DNA of 64,000 nucleotides, from assembly GCA_020205615.1 (NCBI GenBank), contig CM035164.1, forward strand, positions 121,516,307-121,580,306, written 5' to 3'. The DNA comes from Panax quinquefolius. Taxonomy: Eukaryota > Streptophyta > Magnoliopsida > Apiales > Araliaceae. A program made the position numbers and the translations under genes. Below the pieces are notes generated by a model. That model saw only the letters and a program-made list of their open reading frames with translations, was not told where the DNA came from and did no database searches. Below are positions 23,238-34,786 of this stretch, piece by piece (positions within the stretch are counted from its first letter, which is position 1; every line of letters begins with the position of its first letter).

Positions 23238-25796
23238 TGTAAGACCCCAACTTATTATTAATGAAATTTAATTTTCTATTTTTGAAATAGTAAGGGTTGA
23301 TTTGATTAATGTGGATAGTTATGGGTAAAATACGCAAATATTTTAAAATAAGCAAGTGGTTATAAAATATTCATTGTTGTTTGGGAATATTCGTTTGGTC
23401 GTGGAATATTCTTCACGTTCGGAATATTCGCATACGACGACGCAGCCTTTTAATGGGCCCCATAACTAAAAAGCGATTGGATGAAGAAAACGACAAATAT
23501 AAGTTGTTTAAAAATAACTAATAGTTATTACTGCTATCACCGTTAAAATACTCAATGGTTAAAACACAAGAAGATTACCAGTATTGCACCAATTATCGAT
23601 TCTTATGTAAGAAGGCACTACTCAATAATGGTTACGATGAATTATCGCTCAATTATTTTATTGATTTAATAATTCTTGCTATTGATATTTTATATTGTTT
23701 GTTGTTTCAATAATTGTCATTACACGATTTTTTATTATCGAAGCAATAATTCATATTATCCGAATAATATTATTAGATAACATTATTGGCAATGTCTAGA
23801 AAGTTCGCTCAAGGAGAGGTTTGGCCACCTAATCAGGCACGGCCAAGAAGAGAGAAATTCTTATTGAAAGCCCCTCTTCTCCTGAACCTGCACGGTTGTC
23901 AATATTGTGATTCGTAATATTATTTGTGAATAATTAATTATCGATTCATATGATGAGGAAAATATTGATTTTATGTGGATATAGATGGAGAAAATTTTTA
24001 ATGTGACAATTGTTGAAAATTAAAATTTTATCTTTTTTGATAAAATAATTATTTAAATATATTATTATATTTTAATAATATAATAATAGTGATATTTTAC
24101 AACTAATGTGGGATATATGAGTATACGAGGAGGAAGAATATTTTTTTGCAATAAATGTTTAAAACATGTTTAAACATGCTCATGACCCCATTATTGATCT
24201 GAAATTTGATTATAAAGCAGTAAAATCGCTTTGCTTGTGAATTTCGGATAATTTCGCTTGGAATTTGGAAAAACTTTCTTCCGCAAAGTTGTAGAGAATT
24301 GAATTTCCTATAAAATTCATGAGATTCAATTTTCCGACAAAAGGGCTATTTATTATGAATTATTGAAGTTTCGGATTAATTGATTATCATTTTTTGAAGT
24401 TTTAAATGGTTTAAGTGAGAAAAATGTTTTTGTTGTTTTTATTGGGGTGTGGTTGATGGTCAATTCAGTTAGTATGCGTAGGAAAATTTAGAAAAATAAT
24501 AATAATATTAAATTAAATTTTCTACTTTGGTGTTCTAAGCATTTTCCTATAAATAGGTGCTTAGGTTAGAATTGAAAATCACACCGTAAACCCAAGTTTT
24601 CTCTCTATATTATCGAGCGATTCTTGTGAGTATTTTGAGTATACTTTGAGTATTGCTATACTGCAAGTTCAAGTCATAAATTATATTCTTGTTTCAAATT
24701 AAAGACTTGATCTTTCGAGGTAAGGATATTATTTTTTTTTAATGATATTATTTCTTCAATATCATTATCTTTGAAATATCGATCTCAAGTTTTTATCAAA
24801 TTTGGAACTTTTGGTGTTGAGTTACTATTCACGATATCATACATTATTTACGAATACTGCATTATTCATCAAAAAATAAAAATTTTCCCTTTTCGCCTAA
24901 AAATATCTATTGTGGATACTAGCTTTGATTGTATCCATGTTTTGATCATTATTGAATTTTACACCACTACGATTATTTTTGAGGTATTTTTTTGACATGG
25001 ATAAAACAAAGTACTAATACTTAATCCTTAATCCTCACATTTTTGTTTCACTCGGATTCGTTCTTTTAAAATATTTTCATCATCCTCGGTCTTAAATGAT
25101 GATATTATTGAATATCTTTGGCACGTAGTGCAAAGATGAATGATTTCTCGATGAATATCTTTGGCGTAGTGCAAAGATGAACACGTGTTTAGATGAACAT
25201 GACTAATCGATGAATATCTTTGCCTCAGTAGTGCAAAGATGAATATTTGATTCCGTATATATATCGATTGATGTTACAGGGATAAAAGATAGATAATGAA
25301 CTTTTAAATTCATACATGAAGATAGTTGTTTTGCATTCTCTACTTAACTCTTCTAATGAATTATTATTTCATTCGCTGATATTGATTTAAAACTTGTTGT
25401 CTATCAGATTCTATTAGATTTTCCCCGTTGAAGACTAATGATAATTTGTTGTATATTATCTTAGTCATAATATTCTTTTATCGGGCTAGTTGAGCTCACC
25501 CTTTTCCTTTTTGTTCCATTTTTCTTCTCGTGGAGGCGAGAATATAACGAGTACGAGTGCTCTGGGGTATGGAATGAAGGTTCTAGAGAGAGTTGTTTAG
25601 TAGTCCTCACCATTTTTGTAAAATAATGTATCAATAAATGTGATGAAGATTTATTTGAGTATAGATATTGTCTAGAAGATAATATTTGTATTCAAACTCA
25701 CAATTTTACTGTTGTAATAATAAAGTTGTAGTTATTTCTGTACCATGTATTGACAACTCAGAATGGGTGATGTATACCTATTTTGGGGGCGTCACA
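23238..25796 (+). mobile_element. Family-C solo LTR nested in B2
   Basis: Starts TGTAAGACCCCAACTT and ends GGGGGCGTCACA. Flanks are TTTTC(C) on the left and TTTTC on the right, a likely 5-bp target duplication. It contains three GAATATTC motifs (23385, 23404, 23422), a TATA box (24548), GGTAAGG (about 24723) and a hairpin array (25110-25250). It is the innermost level of the nest. Confidence 0.82.
25110..25250 (+). repeat. GTAGTG-loop hairpin array, family-C solo LTR
   Basis: First unit: stem ATCTTTG 25114-25120, loop GCACGTAGTG, stem CAAAGAT 25131-25137. Two more units follow at about 40-60 bp spacing. Confidence 0.75.
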
Positions 25797-26174
25797 TTTT
25801 CAATATTAACGATGTCTGTAAGTTCACATCGAGAGGTTTTGTCACCTAATCAAGGCTATCAGGAGAAATCCTTATTGAAAGCCCTCTTCCCAGGAACGAC
25901 CCGGTCGATTAATATTGTGAATTGTAATAAAGGTGATAAATATTGTTAAAATTATTAAGGTGATTTTTATGAAGTCTGCTTATTTTATGGATCCCGATTT
26001 TACCCATTTTTCAAAATAATCTCAGTGAAAATTATTTTATAATGGTGGAGGCCCATATGTTGGAAGAATAATGACTTGTGTGTGTGTATTTACGTATGTG
26101 TAGGAGTATGTGTAGGTAGTGGGTTTGGTGGGGAATAAGGTTTTGAGTGGGAGTATTATTATAATTGTGGGTGG

Positions 26175-26310
26175 ATGGAAGGTGTATTATTATGATTATT
26201 ATATATATATATATAAGTTGAAAAAAATGGATGGAAGGTGTATTATTATGATTATTATATATATATATAAGTTGAAAAAATGGACTGAAGGTGTATTATT
26301 ATGGATATAT
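26175..26310 (+). repeat. Local tandem repeat of about 60 bp with TA-rich core
   Basis: Two full copies and one partial copy of GGAAGGTGTATTATTATG plus a (TA)n core and AAGTTGAAAAAA(A)TGGA. Absent from the other B LTRs, so it is a private expansion in B2. Confidence 0.7.
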
Positions 26311-26584
26311 TATATATAATATATTATATTTTATTAAAAGATTTTGCTTTAAATATGGACCGTCAGATTAAAGTAAATTGATCTGAACCGTTCATAAGTT
26401 AGTTACAATGCATTCCATTTTTCTATAAATAGAAGCTCATTCCTTCATTATTTTCTTACGAATTCACTGAAACTCCAGAGAGAGAAATTATAGAAAAACT
26501 ATAGAAAATTATACTGCTACTTTCCTACTCTTATATCAAGTATAATTTTACGGTAAGGGATATTATTCTTTTGTATTCAAGAAG

Positions 26585-26940
26585 AGAACTTCTGTTATTC
26601 CAATTCTTTATTGTTCATTGAATAACTCGTATACGCTATGATACCCTATACTGTGACATTCTTCATTATTCTGCCTTTATTATTCCGTTTTAATATCCTC
26701 GCTGTGTTATACTGCCGGACCGGTTCCATTTTTATTATTCCGCTCTTTATTATTCTCGCTTTAATATCCTCGTCATGGCTATACTGCCGGACTCGTTCCA
26801 TCATTTATTATTCCGCATTTATTATTCTCATTGAACATCCTGCTTGGTGTGAATTTCACCGACCGGTTCCGTTATTATTATTCTGTTGAAATAACCGCCT
26901 ATGCGGTACCGCATGCATGGTGATATCTTTTGTTATTCCA
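26585..26940 (+). repeat. TTATTCC hairpin array, LTR B2
   Basis: Five or six degenerate units of the same family-B tandem repeat, separated by TACTGCCGGACC-like spacers. Confidence 0.7.
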
Positions 26941-28817
26941 TTCTCAGATTATACTCAACATTAAAATTTTGACTTCTATACTCCATGAAATTAGTGGAAT
27001 ATCCTCGATATTTGCGCTTCATCCAAAGATCTTTTCATGGAAATATTCTCGATGAGCATTCTTGAATTTTACTCCACAAAGCAAAGATCGTGTTGACAAT
27101 TTGGACGTTATTAGTTCCCTAATAAATTAATTCTTGAACTTGTTTAATCAATTCTTATATCATTGTCATCATCCTCATGTTTATGTTATGTTGAAAGTCA
27201 TCTATGGCCCAGTGGTGCGTATAGATGGACTTGGTATGATTATGACCAGGGATTATTCGGTATAATCACGACCGTAATAATGTTACAAATGATGTGAAAA
27301 TTAAAGTCCCTCATCGTCCCGTAGTGCATCATGGATAGTTTTTGGTATGATTATGGCTATGGATTCTCTTCTTACCAAGGGAACAAAGATGAATTGTTTT
27401 ATGGCATGATCAGACCGGCTGATGAAAACACGATTATCTTTGGCCGTAGTGCATGGATAATTCGTGGTCGTGATACTTAAAGAATATCCTCGGCCTCAGA
27501 AATGCGGGATGATTTAATGATGTGGATTATTTATCGAAATGAGTCTCGCCGATAAAAAATGATGAAAACTTTTTAAATCATAAAAGATAGTAGATTCTAT
27601 TCTCTACTTGACTCTTTTAATGGATCATTGTTAATTGCAGCTTAAACTTGATGTCTATTATATTTTATCGCTTTAACATTGTTGGAGACTAATGATAATT
27701 TATTCTCGCATTATCTTAGTCATAATATTTCTTCTTGGGCTAGTTGAGCTCACCCTTTCTTTCACCGTTCTCTTCTGTGAAATGAGAATATAGCTAGGAC
27801 GAGTCTGGGAACGGAGTAATGGTCCGTGAGGATAGCATTAGTAGTCCTCACTATTCTGTGAAATAGTGTGATAATAATTGTAATGAAGACTCCTTTTGAG
27901 TTTGTATACTCTCTAGTAGACAATATTTTTATTCAAACTCATAGCTTTATGTTTTGTCGTATTGCATACCTACATTTGTAGATTATTAAGTTATATTTGA
28001 ATTACATACGTGTATTTGGCGACCCAAGATGGGTGATGTATACCTAATTTTGGGGCGCCACAAGAAGTCAAAGATGAATTATTGATGAATATCTTTGGCC
28101 CGTAGTCAAAAGACGACTTGTTGTTGAATATCTTTGGCCAAGAGTGCAAAGATGAACAAATTGACTTAATATATTTGGTCAGTAGTGCAAAGATGAAGTA
28201 ATTAGTATGATTATGAACATGAACTGTGATTTGGTATAACCATGATCTTTGATGTTTCAGGTAAAGACATGTGATGAAAATTATCTTTGTCCTGGGTGCG
28301 AAGAGGAATTTAGAATCACAATTATGATTATGAGTTATTCATATAATTATGGAAAGGAACTGTTGAGTGATGTTACATGGATAAAATACTATTGGTGGAC
28401 TTTTAATGTGGAGAAGATAGTAGACTTTATGGTATATTTGACTCTTCTAATGGATTATTCGTTCCGCTGCAACTATGGTTGAAAAGTTTTATCATCTACC
28501 AAATGTTCTAAATCTCTGATTTATTACTGATGAAGGCTATTGATAATTTATTTATCTTTGTCATGATATTATTTACTGAGCTAGTTGTGCTCACCCTTTT
28601 GCTTCACAATTTCTTTCAGGTAATAAGAGTGTAGCTGGGTCGAGCGGGGGATAACAGGGGAATAGAACGGTGGTCTATAGCTGTTGAGGTTCTCCCTAAA
28701 TAGTATGAAATAATTTTATTGAGACTTTAGATAAGTGTGTCGTATTATATACGTCATTTGATATTTAATTTTGGTGAACCGAATAGGGTGAGGTGAACTC
28801 AACGTTGGAAGGGTGTT

Positions 28818-29186
28818 TTGTCACTATCATATAAGATGTCTAATGACATACAACCTCGTGTCATCATAATGCATGGTTGTGCACATCCACTTACTGAGTA
28901 TATCTACGCGCACTACCTATATGATCTTGGTGTTTGTTTGAAGTATAATTCTCAATTAGAGACAGTGGAGATAATGATATGTCAAGAGAAGACTCACCAT
29001 TGGAAAGAATATGATAGTAATCTTCTCATTTTTCTTTGGGGTCTATTGGGTCAACCAAGGATAATTCTGTGGCCATATGATATCTATCATAACTTAGAAG
29101 CATGGCCTCCCATGTATGAAGGTTTCCCTGAGCACTTGCCAAAGGTTTTAATTTCTAAAACAGTTTTTAACTATACCTTTATGTAG
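28818..29186 (+). CDS. Uncharacterised 122-codon open frame inside the family-A 5' LTR
   Basis: I do not recognise the product. The frame reads from MSLSYKMSNDIQP to KTVFNYTFM, is rich in aromatic residues (for example HHWKEYDSNLLIFLWG) and has no signal peptide or zinc motif. It lies inside an LTR between a GTGAGGTGAACTC segment and the terminal AAACTCACAG region, in a block that B and C LTRs lack. The copy in the 3' LTR differs by about six substitutions and no indels over 370 bp, unlike the flanking LTR, where indels abound. It could be a captured host fragment, possibly non-coding or antisense. Expression and function are unknown. Confidence 0.35.
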   Translation: MSLSYKMSNDIQPRVIIMHGCAHPLTEYIYAHYLYDLGVCLKYNSQLETVEIMICQEKTHHWKEYDSNLLIFLWGLLGQPRIILWPYDIYHNLEAWPPMYEGFPEHLPKVLISKTVFNYTFM

Positions 29187-29381
29187 GGTGCCATTGTGAC
29201 GTGCTATCCAAGGTTGGGATATGAGTCACAGTTGGTATATATTTGTATCAAAACTCACAGCATTTATGTTGTTGTATTTTGCACGACAATTGTTGTAATA
29301 AAGTTGTAGTTATTTTATGTACCATGTATTTGTTGACTCAGAATGGGTTGGATGGAATGGACCTATTTTGGGGTTGTCACA

Positions 29382-29711
29382 GTTGGTATCAGAGCTTAGG
29401 GATATGATCGCTGGCGGAGATCGGGGAATAGAACTAGGAGGGAGAGATGAGTAAATCCTTCGCTAAAGGTGTCCTACCTAACATTATTGGTTGGTCAAAT
29501 AATCTCCTGGATATTATGTGATATGTTAATTTGTTCAATTAACCTTTTTTTTTTGAGTCGTATTCTAGAATGATATCTCAAATACGAGAGATGAAAGAAT
29601 GGAGAAATCATGAGGATGGGGAAGATGGAATCAAATGAAAGCAAGGTATTCTCAACTCTTTGAAATACTAAGCACGTAAATTTCTGGGACGAAATTTCAT
29701 AAGAGGGAGAT
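29382..29711 (+). other. Collapsed interior of the family-A element
   Basis: TTGGTATCAGAGC, complementary to the initiator tRNA-Met 3' end, follows the LTR directly. A leader then matches those at 37493 and 50469 (GCTTAGGGATATGATC). A join follows to the chromodomain end region (GGAGAAATCATGAGG, reading WRNHEDG-like). It ends with CGAAATTTCATAAGAGGGAGA, which includes the polypurine tract at 29701-29710. Confidence 0.8.
29384..29395 (+). promoter_or_regulatory. Primer-binding site, tRNA-iMet type
   Basis: TGGTATCAGAGC, two bases after the family-A 5' LTR. It is the usual minus-strand primer site of plant Ty3/gypsy elements and the best preserved one in the window. Confidence 0.9.
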
Positions 29712-31699
29712 TAGAAAGACCCCAATTTTATTAAATAAAAGTATTCAATTTTCTTATACTTACAATTCAAGAAATGGTTAAATTGATAAAAGTTAAAGTT
29801 AAGGGTGATATATGAATTTTTTTTTTTCAAAATACGCAAGTGGTTATAAAATATTCGTTGTTATCGAATATTCGTTTGGTCGTGGAATATTCTTTTCGCT
29901 TGGGAATATTCGTATGCATCGCAGTAGCTAAACCCATTTGTGGGCCCATAACGAATAACTATCGGATGAAGAAAAACAACAAAATTAAATTTTTATAAAT
30001 AATTGCCAGAAGTTATTACTGCTAACACTGCTTGAACCCGAACAGTTAAAATACGAATACGTCTGAATAGTTACAAAGAAAGACATACCAGTATTATTGC
30101 AACATTTTTTAATTATCGATTTTTTCGTAAGAAGGCATTACTCATAATTTATTACAATAATTATCGCTCAATATTTTATTTTATTGATTCAATAATTATC
30201 ATATTGATATTTTATATTATTCTTTGTTTTAATAATTGTCATCAAGATAAAGATCTCCATTATCGGATCAATAATTCATATTATTTGAATAATATTATTA
30301 GATAAAGATTATCGATAATGTCTAGAAAGTTCTCACGAGGAGAGGTTTGGTCACCTAATCAAGGCGCCAAGAAGGAGAAATCTTTATCTGAAAGCCCCTC
30401 TTTCCGGGAACCGTCTCCGTCATCATTATCAGGATTCGTAATATTATTTGTGAATAATTAATTATTGATTTATATGATAATGAAATATTTTTTGATGTGG
30501 ATATAAATGATTGATTTATTTATGTGGTTATAAATGAAGGAATTAATGTTGAGTTATTTTATCAGTATTTTATCGGATTGGAGGTATTAAAAGATCAAAT
30601 CAGTGTTCTTACAGCTTTATTGTGTGAGTTATAATTTTTATCTGACCGTTGGATCGTTGTGATTTTTGGATATGTTATACATATATAAGTTGAGTATATG
30701 TCCACAAATTTTGAACCGTTAAAAAAGAACGAATGATTTGTTATGAATTTTAAGAGGCGACTGATTCAGAAATTAGGTTTATAAATAATTTTGTTGGAAA
30801 ATTCTAGAAATGGGCGGCCCCACTTACGTTGTTGGGGAAGATGGTTGATTTTTGGTGGGTGGAATAAGAAAGCAGGTAAAGCCATCGTAAAGCAGTCAAG
30901 TCTGCCTTGACGTCTTAACATTTTTTTATAAATAGAGGCTAAGTTAGAATTAAAAATACACCGTAATTCATAAGTTTTCTCTTTTCTCTCTAGATTATCG
31001 AGTGTATTTTGTGAGTATTTAGATACTTGGTGAGTTACTATTCATCGGTCTGAAGTTTCCTTCATGTCGTATCCATATCCAAATAAAAGTCTTTGCTCTT
31101 TTTGAGGTAAGGGATGGTAAGGAATGCTATTTTTTCAGAAATGATATTATTTCTTTCAATATCATTATACCGAAATATTGGTATGAATTTTATCAGGGAA
31201 TTTCTACCTTTTTGAGTCTGGGTTACTATTCACGATACTCAAGACTATTCATGTATATCGCTTATTTACGTATATGACATTATTTACGTATACTGATCTT
31301 ATGTATACGAATACGGAAAAGACTATTCACGAGTTACTTATTCATGACAAAATTGGTTTCTTTTTTAACCAAATTATAGTTAATTTATGAATATTACTCT
31401 AGAGATTAAATCTAGATGTTTTGATTATATTGATTTTACTATCATATATAACATTTTTATAACCCTAATGATGATATTAATTTCTCTTTGACTTGAGTGT
31501 AAATATGGGTAGATTATTGGTATGATCACGACTACGGGTTCTCTTTGGCCAATAGTCTGAAAGTTGAATTGTTGATTGGTATGATCATGACCATTGAATT
31601 TATATTTGAATATCTTTAGCTTAAGTCTGAAGGTGAAATGATCAACATGGTTATAATTATTGTTTATATAAATTCAAATTATTATATATTTCTTTGAGA

Positions 31700-31930
31700 T
31701 ATTAATATATTTGGCTCAGAAGTGCAAATATGAATCTGTTGATGAATATATTTGGCCCATAGGTGTAAATATGAATCGTTGAGGAATATCTTTGGCCCAG
31801 AGTCAAAAAGATGAATTGTTGATGAATATCTTTGGCCAGTAGTCTGAAGATGACTGTTGTTGAATATCTTTGCCAATGGTGCAAATATGAATCGCTGATG
31901 AATATATTTAGCCGTAGTAGTCAAAAGATG
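31700..31930 (+). repeat. GTAGTG-loop hairpin array, family-A 3' LTR
   Basis: About six units, some with ATATTTG/CAAATAT stems, some ATCTTTG/(C)AAAGAT, separated by TTGATGAAT-like spacers. The loops are more eroded than in the C LTRs. Confidence 0.7.
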
Positions 31931-32564
31931 AAGTTATTAGTATGATTATGAACATTAATCGTGATTTGGTATAACCATGATCTTTGATGTTTCGTAAAGA
32001 CATGTGATGAAAATTATCTTCGCCCCGGTGCGAAGAGAATTTAGAATCACAATTATGATTATGAAGTTATTCATATAATTGTGGAAAGGAACTGCTGAGT
32101 GATGTTACGGGGATAAAACATCGCAGCGTGGACTTTTAATGTGGAGAAGATAGTAGACTTTATATTACTATTCGACTTTTCTAATGGATTGTTAGCTCTA
32201 CCGCAACTATGGTTGAAAAGTTTTATCATCTACCATATGTTCTAAATCTCTGATTTATTACTGATGAAGGCTATTGATAATTTATTTATCTTTAGTCATG
32301 ATATTTTTTACTGAGCTAGTTGTGCTCACCCTTTTGCTTCACAATTTCTTTCTGTAATAAGAGTGTAGTTTGGGTCGAAAGAGGGGATAACGAGGGAATA
32401 GAATTGAGTCTATAGTCATTGAGGTTCTCCCTAAATAGTATAAAAATAATTTTATTGATACTTTAGATAAGTGTGTCGTATTATATACGTCATTTGATAT
32501 TTAATTTTGGTGAACCGAATAGGGTGAGGTGAACTCAACGTTGGAAGGGTGTTTTGTCACTATC

Positions 32565-32922
32565 ATACAAGATGTCTAATGACATACAACCTCGTGTCAT
32601 CATAAGGCATGGTTGTGCACATCCATTTACTTAGTATATCTACGCGCACTACCTATATGATCTTGGTTTTTGTTTGAAGTATAATTCTCAATTAGAGACA
32701 GTGGAGATAATGATATGTCAAGAGAAGACTCACCATTGGAAAGAATATGATAGTAATCTTCTCATTTTTCTTTGGGGTCTATTGGGTCAACCAAGGATAA
32801 TTCTGTGGCCATATGATATCTATCATAACTTAGAAGCATGGCCTCCCATGTACGAAGGTTTCCCTGAGCACTTCCCAAAGGTTTTAATTTCTAAAATAGT
32901 TTTTAACTATACCTTTATGTAG
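32565..32922 (+). pseudogene. 3' LTR copy of the uncharacterised open frame
   Basis: Same block as 28818-29186. The first part is closed: ATG reads AGG in CATAAGGCATGG, and TTAC-TTAG creates a stop. The remaining 82 codons from 32674 are open and nearly identical to the 5' LTR copy. Confidence 0.4.
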
Positions 32923-33117
32923 GGTGCCATTGTGACGTGCTATCCAAGGTTGGGACATGAGTCACAATTAGTATATGTTTGTATCAAAACTCACAACATT
33001 TATGTTGTTGTATTTTGTACGACAATTATTGTAATAAAGTTGTAGTTGTTTTCTGTACCATGTATTTGGCGTTTCAGAATGGGTCGGATGGAATGGACCT
33101 ATTTTGGGGTTGTCACA

Positions 33118-33560
33118 GATTGCTTGTTTCGCTGCAGTTAAACTTGATGTCTATTATATTTTATCAGTTTAACATTGTTGGAGACTAATGATAATTTATT
33201 CTGCATTATCTTAGTCATAATATTTCTTCTTGGGCTAGTTGAGCTCACCCTTTTTTCTTTCACCGTTCTCTTCGAAAATGAGAATATAGGTGGACGACAG
33301 TCGGGGAACTGGAGTGATGGTCCGAAGGATAGCATTAGTAGTCCTCACTATTCGTGAAAAATAGTGTGCTAATAATTGTAATGAGGACTCCTTTTGAGTT
33401 TGTATAATCTCTAGTAGACAATATTTGTATTCAAACTCACGCTTTTATTTTGTCATATTGTACACAACAAATTGTATTAGTAAGTCAGATTTTGAATTAC
33501 GCACCACGATCCAAGGCGACCCAAGATGGGTGATGTATACCTAATTTTGGGGGCGTCACA
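33118..33560 (+). mobile_element. Family-B solo LTR (B1), right part
   Basis: Resumes with GCTTGTTTCGCTGCAG after a second GATTG, matching the order in the intact copy at 42238-44732. It carries the conserved TTGAGCTCACCC box and ends GGGGGCGTCACA. Adding both parts gives about 2.5 kb, the length of the intact B LTR. Confidence 0.85.
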
Positions 33561-33565
33561 ATAGA

Positions 33566-34786
33566 TATATTAATAATACAAAAGTGTTCATCCTTCCTTT
33601 TATGTTGATAATAAAACAATTTCTGTTAATTGAATTTAATAAAAAAAATACTAACGAATTGTTTTGTTTCATAAATTAAGGTTATTATAGTGTTAACAGG
33701 CTTGTCATCGTGTTCTCAAAATGGCAATCGAATTATTCGCTCCATTTGCAACATTAATTTAAACATTAACGACTACTTGTAACTTTGATATCACAAAATA
33801 TGATTTTGTTGAGATGAATTTTCGCCCTAATTTAAAACTCATGATTTGATTAAGATGAATTTAAACCCTAATTTGAGACTTTTATCCCATCTCAATCGTA
33901 AATGTAAATTTTGTTGCCCTCAAATGTATCTCAAATGGGTCTAACTATCATAATAACTATAATAATCTTAATTTAGGTATGAATAATATGTTAGCACTTT
34001 TTATCAAATTTAATTTGAAAAAAAAATTATTTTTTATTGACAAAAGGGTAAATTTGCACAACTAATATATCTGCTAAGAAAAAAGTTTAAGGAATACTTT
34101 TAGAAGAATATTTGTGGGTTAGATTTACAATTTTGTCCAAAAACACATTTTTATTTCATTAAGATCCAACCAACGATCAAAACTCAATCCAAAGCAAAAG
34201 TATAATGTTACACAACATATTTTCCTTCAAATTCACACTCAACTATAATCTACGAATCCCAACCTCAAATTTGGGTTAAATTGAATCTATTATCGAACGA
34301 TCCCATTGTTGGTAGAATTCATATCTAAACAATTGTTGATCCCGAATTCTCAAATTTCCTTTAATCCCTCTCAAGTTTATGCAGTAGTGAATATTTAGGG
34401 TAAAAATGAATATTCAAAATTGGAGCAAGGAAAACAATTCTCACTGAGTCGATGAATTAAGAAGAAAAAATAGCAATTTATCGATGAAAATCCAAGATCG
34501 AAAGTTATTGCCTTTCACACCCAATGGATATAATTAGAGTGTGATATTTTCGAGCATCCATAACTCCCCTACCGAAAAATATGAGGTGGAGATTGGAGAA
34601 AGAGATCGGGATTAATGGTGGCGATGGGGAGGTACCGAGGTGGTGTCGTTGTCGTGGATGAAGGGGGTGGATGTGCACAGCCAGTAAAGCTTCCGTTTCC
34701 TCCACTACATAAATAAATAGTAATGATTTTCATGAGTACGTTTAGGACAAAATGAGAGTATCGTGTAAACAAAGAAAAGTGGTTTG
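33566..34786. other. Intergenic DNA between retrotransposon clusters
   Basis: No LTR hallmarks and no supported gene. A minus-strand 66-codon frame near 34505-34705 is His/Pro-rich low-complexity and probably chance. This may be old single-copy DNA, or a promoter region of something not visible here. Confidence 0.45.

Larger units (their letters stand above)
22719..28063 (+). mobile_element. Family-B solo LTR (B2) nested in the family-A 5' LTR
   Basis: Starts TGTATGACCCCAAC after ATAGT and ends GGGGCGCCACA before AGAAGT. The target duplication therefore looks like a blurred GTAGT from the hairpin loop of the host LTR. It is interrupted by a family-C solo LTR (23238-25796); without that it is about 2.8 kb. 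It carries the TATA box at 26424 and TTATTCC hairpins at 26585-26940. No internal region is present. Confidence 0.82.
20588..33117 (+). mobile_element. Family-A LTR element, LARD-like, inserted into B1
   Basis: Two long terminal repeats of about 3.4 kb flank an interior of only about 330 bp. The 5' LTR is 20588-22718 plus 28064-29381; the 3' LTR is 29712 to about 33117. A GATTG target duplication lies at about 20583-20587 and again just after the 3' LTR. The interior keeps a primer-binding site, about 170 nt of leader, a scrap of pol 3' end and a polypurine tract, and no gag, protease, RT or integrase. This is the structure of a large retrotransposon derivative that depends on a partner for movement. 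It shares leader and pol tail with the coding elements at 37481 and 50456, the likely relatives. Confidence 0.85.
29712..33117 (+). mobile_element. Family-A 3' LTR
   Basis: Uninterrupted copy of the A LTR, about 3.4 kb. Order: AAGACCCC start, GAATATTC motifs near 29860-29910, structured block near 30315-30415, TATA box at 30927, GGTAAGG near 31107, GAGTTACTATTC repeats 31215-31345, hairpin array 31700-31930, GAGCTCACCC-like box near 32330, inserted open frame 32565-32922, and the TTGTCACA end. It served as the ruler to delimit the interrupted 5' LTR. Confidence 0.85.

Noticed and set aside
26119..26319. 66-codon frame rich in Tyr, Ile and Lys
   Set aside because: It is the translation of the local tandem repeat with a TA-rich core.
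31682..31924. Minus-strand frames with repeated FINNSYLH-like units, also at 53935 and 60062
   Set aside because: They are translations of the hairpin array in reverse, not a repeat protein.
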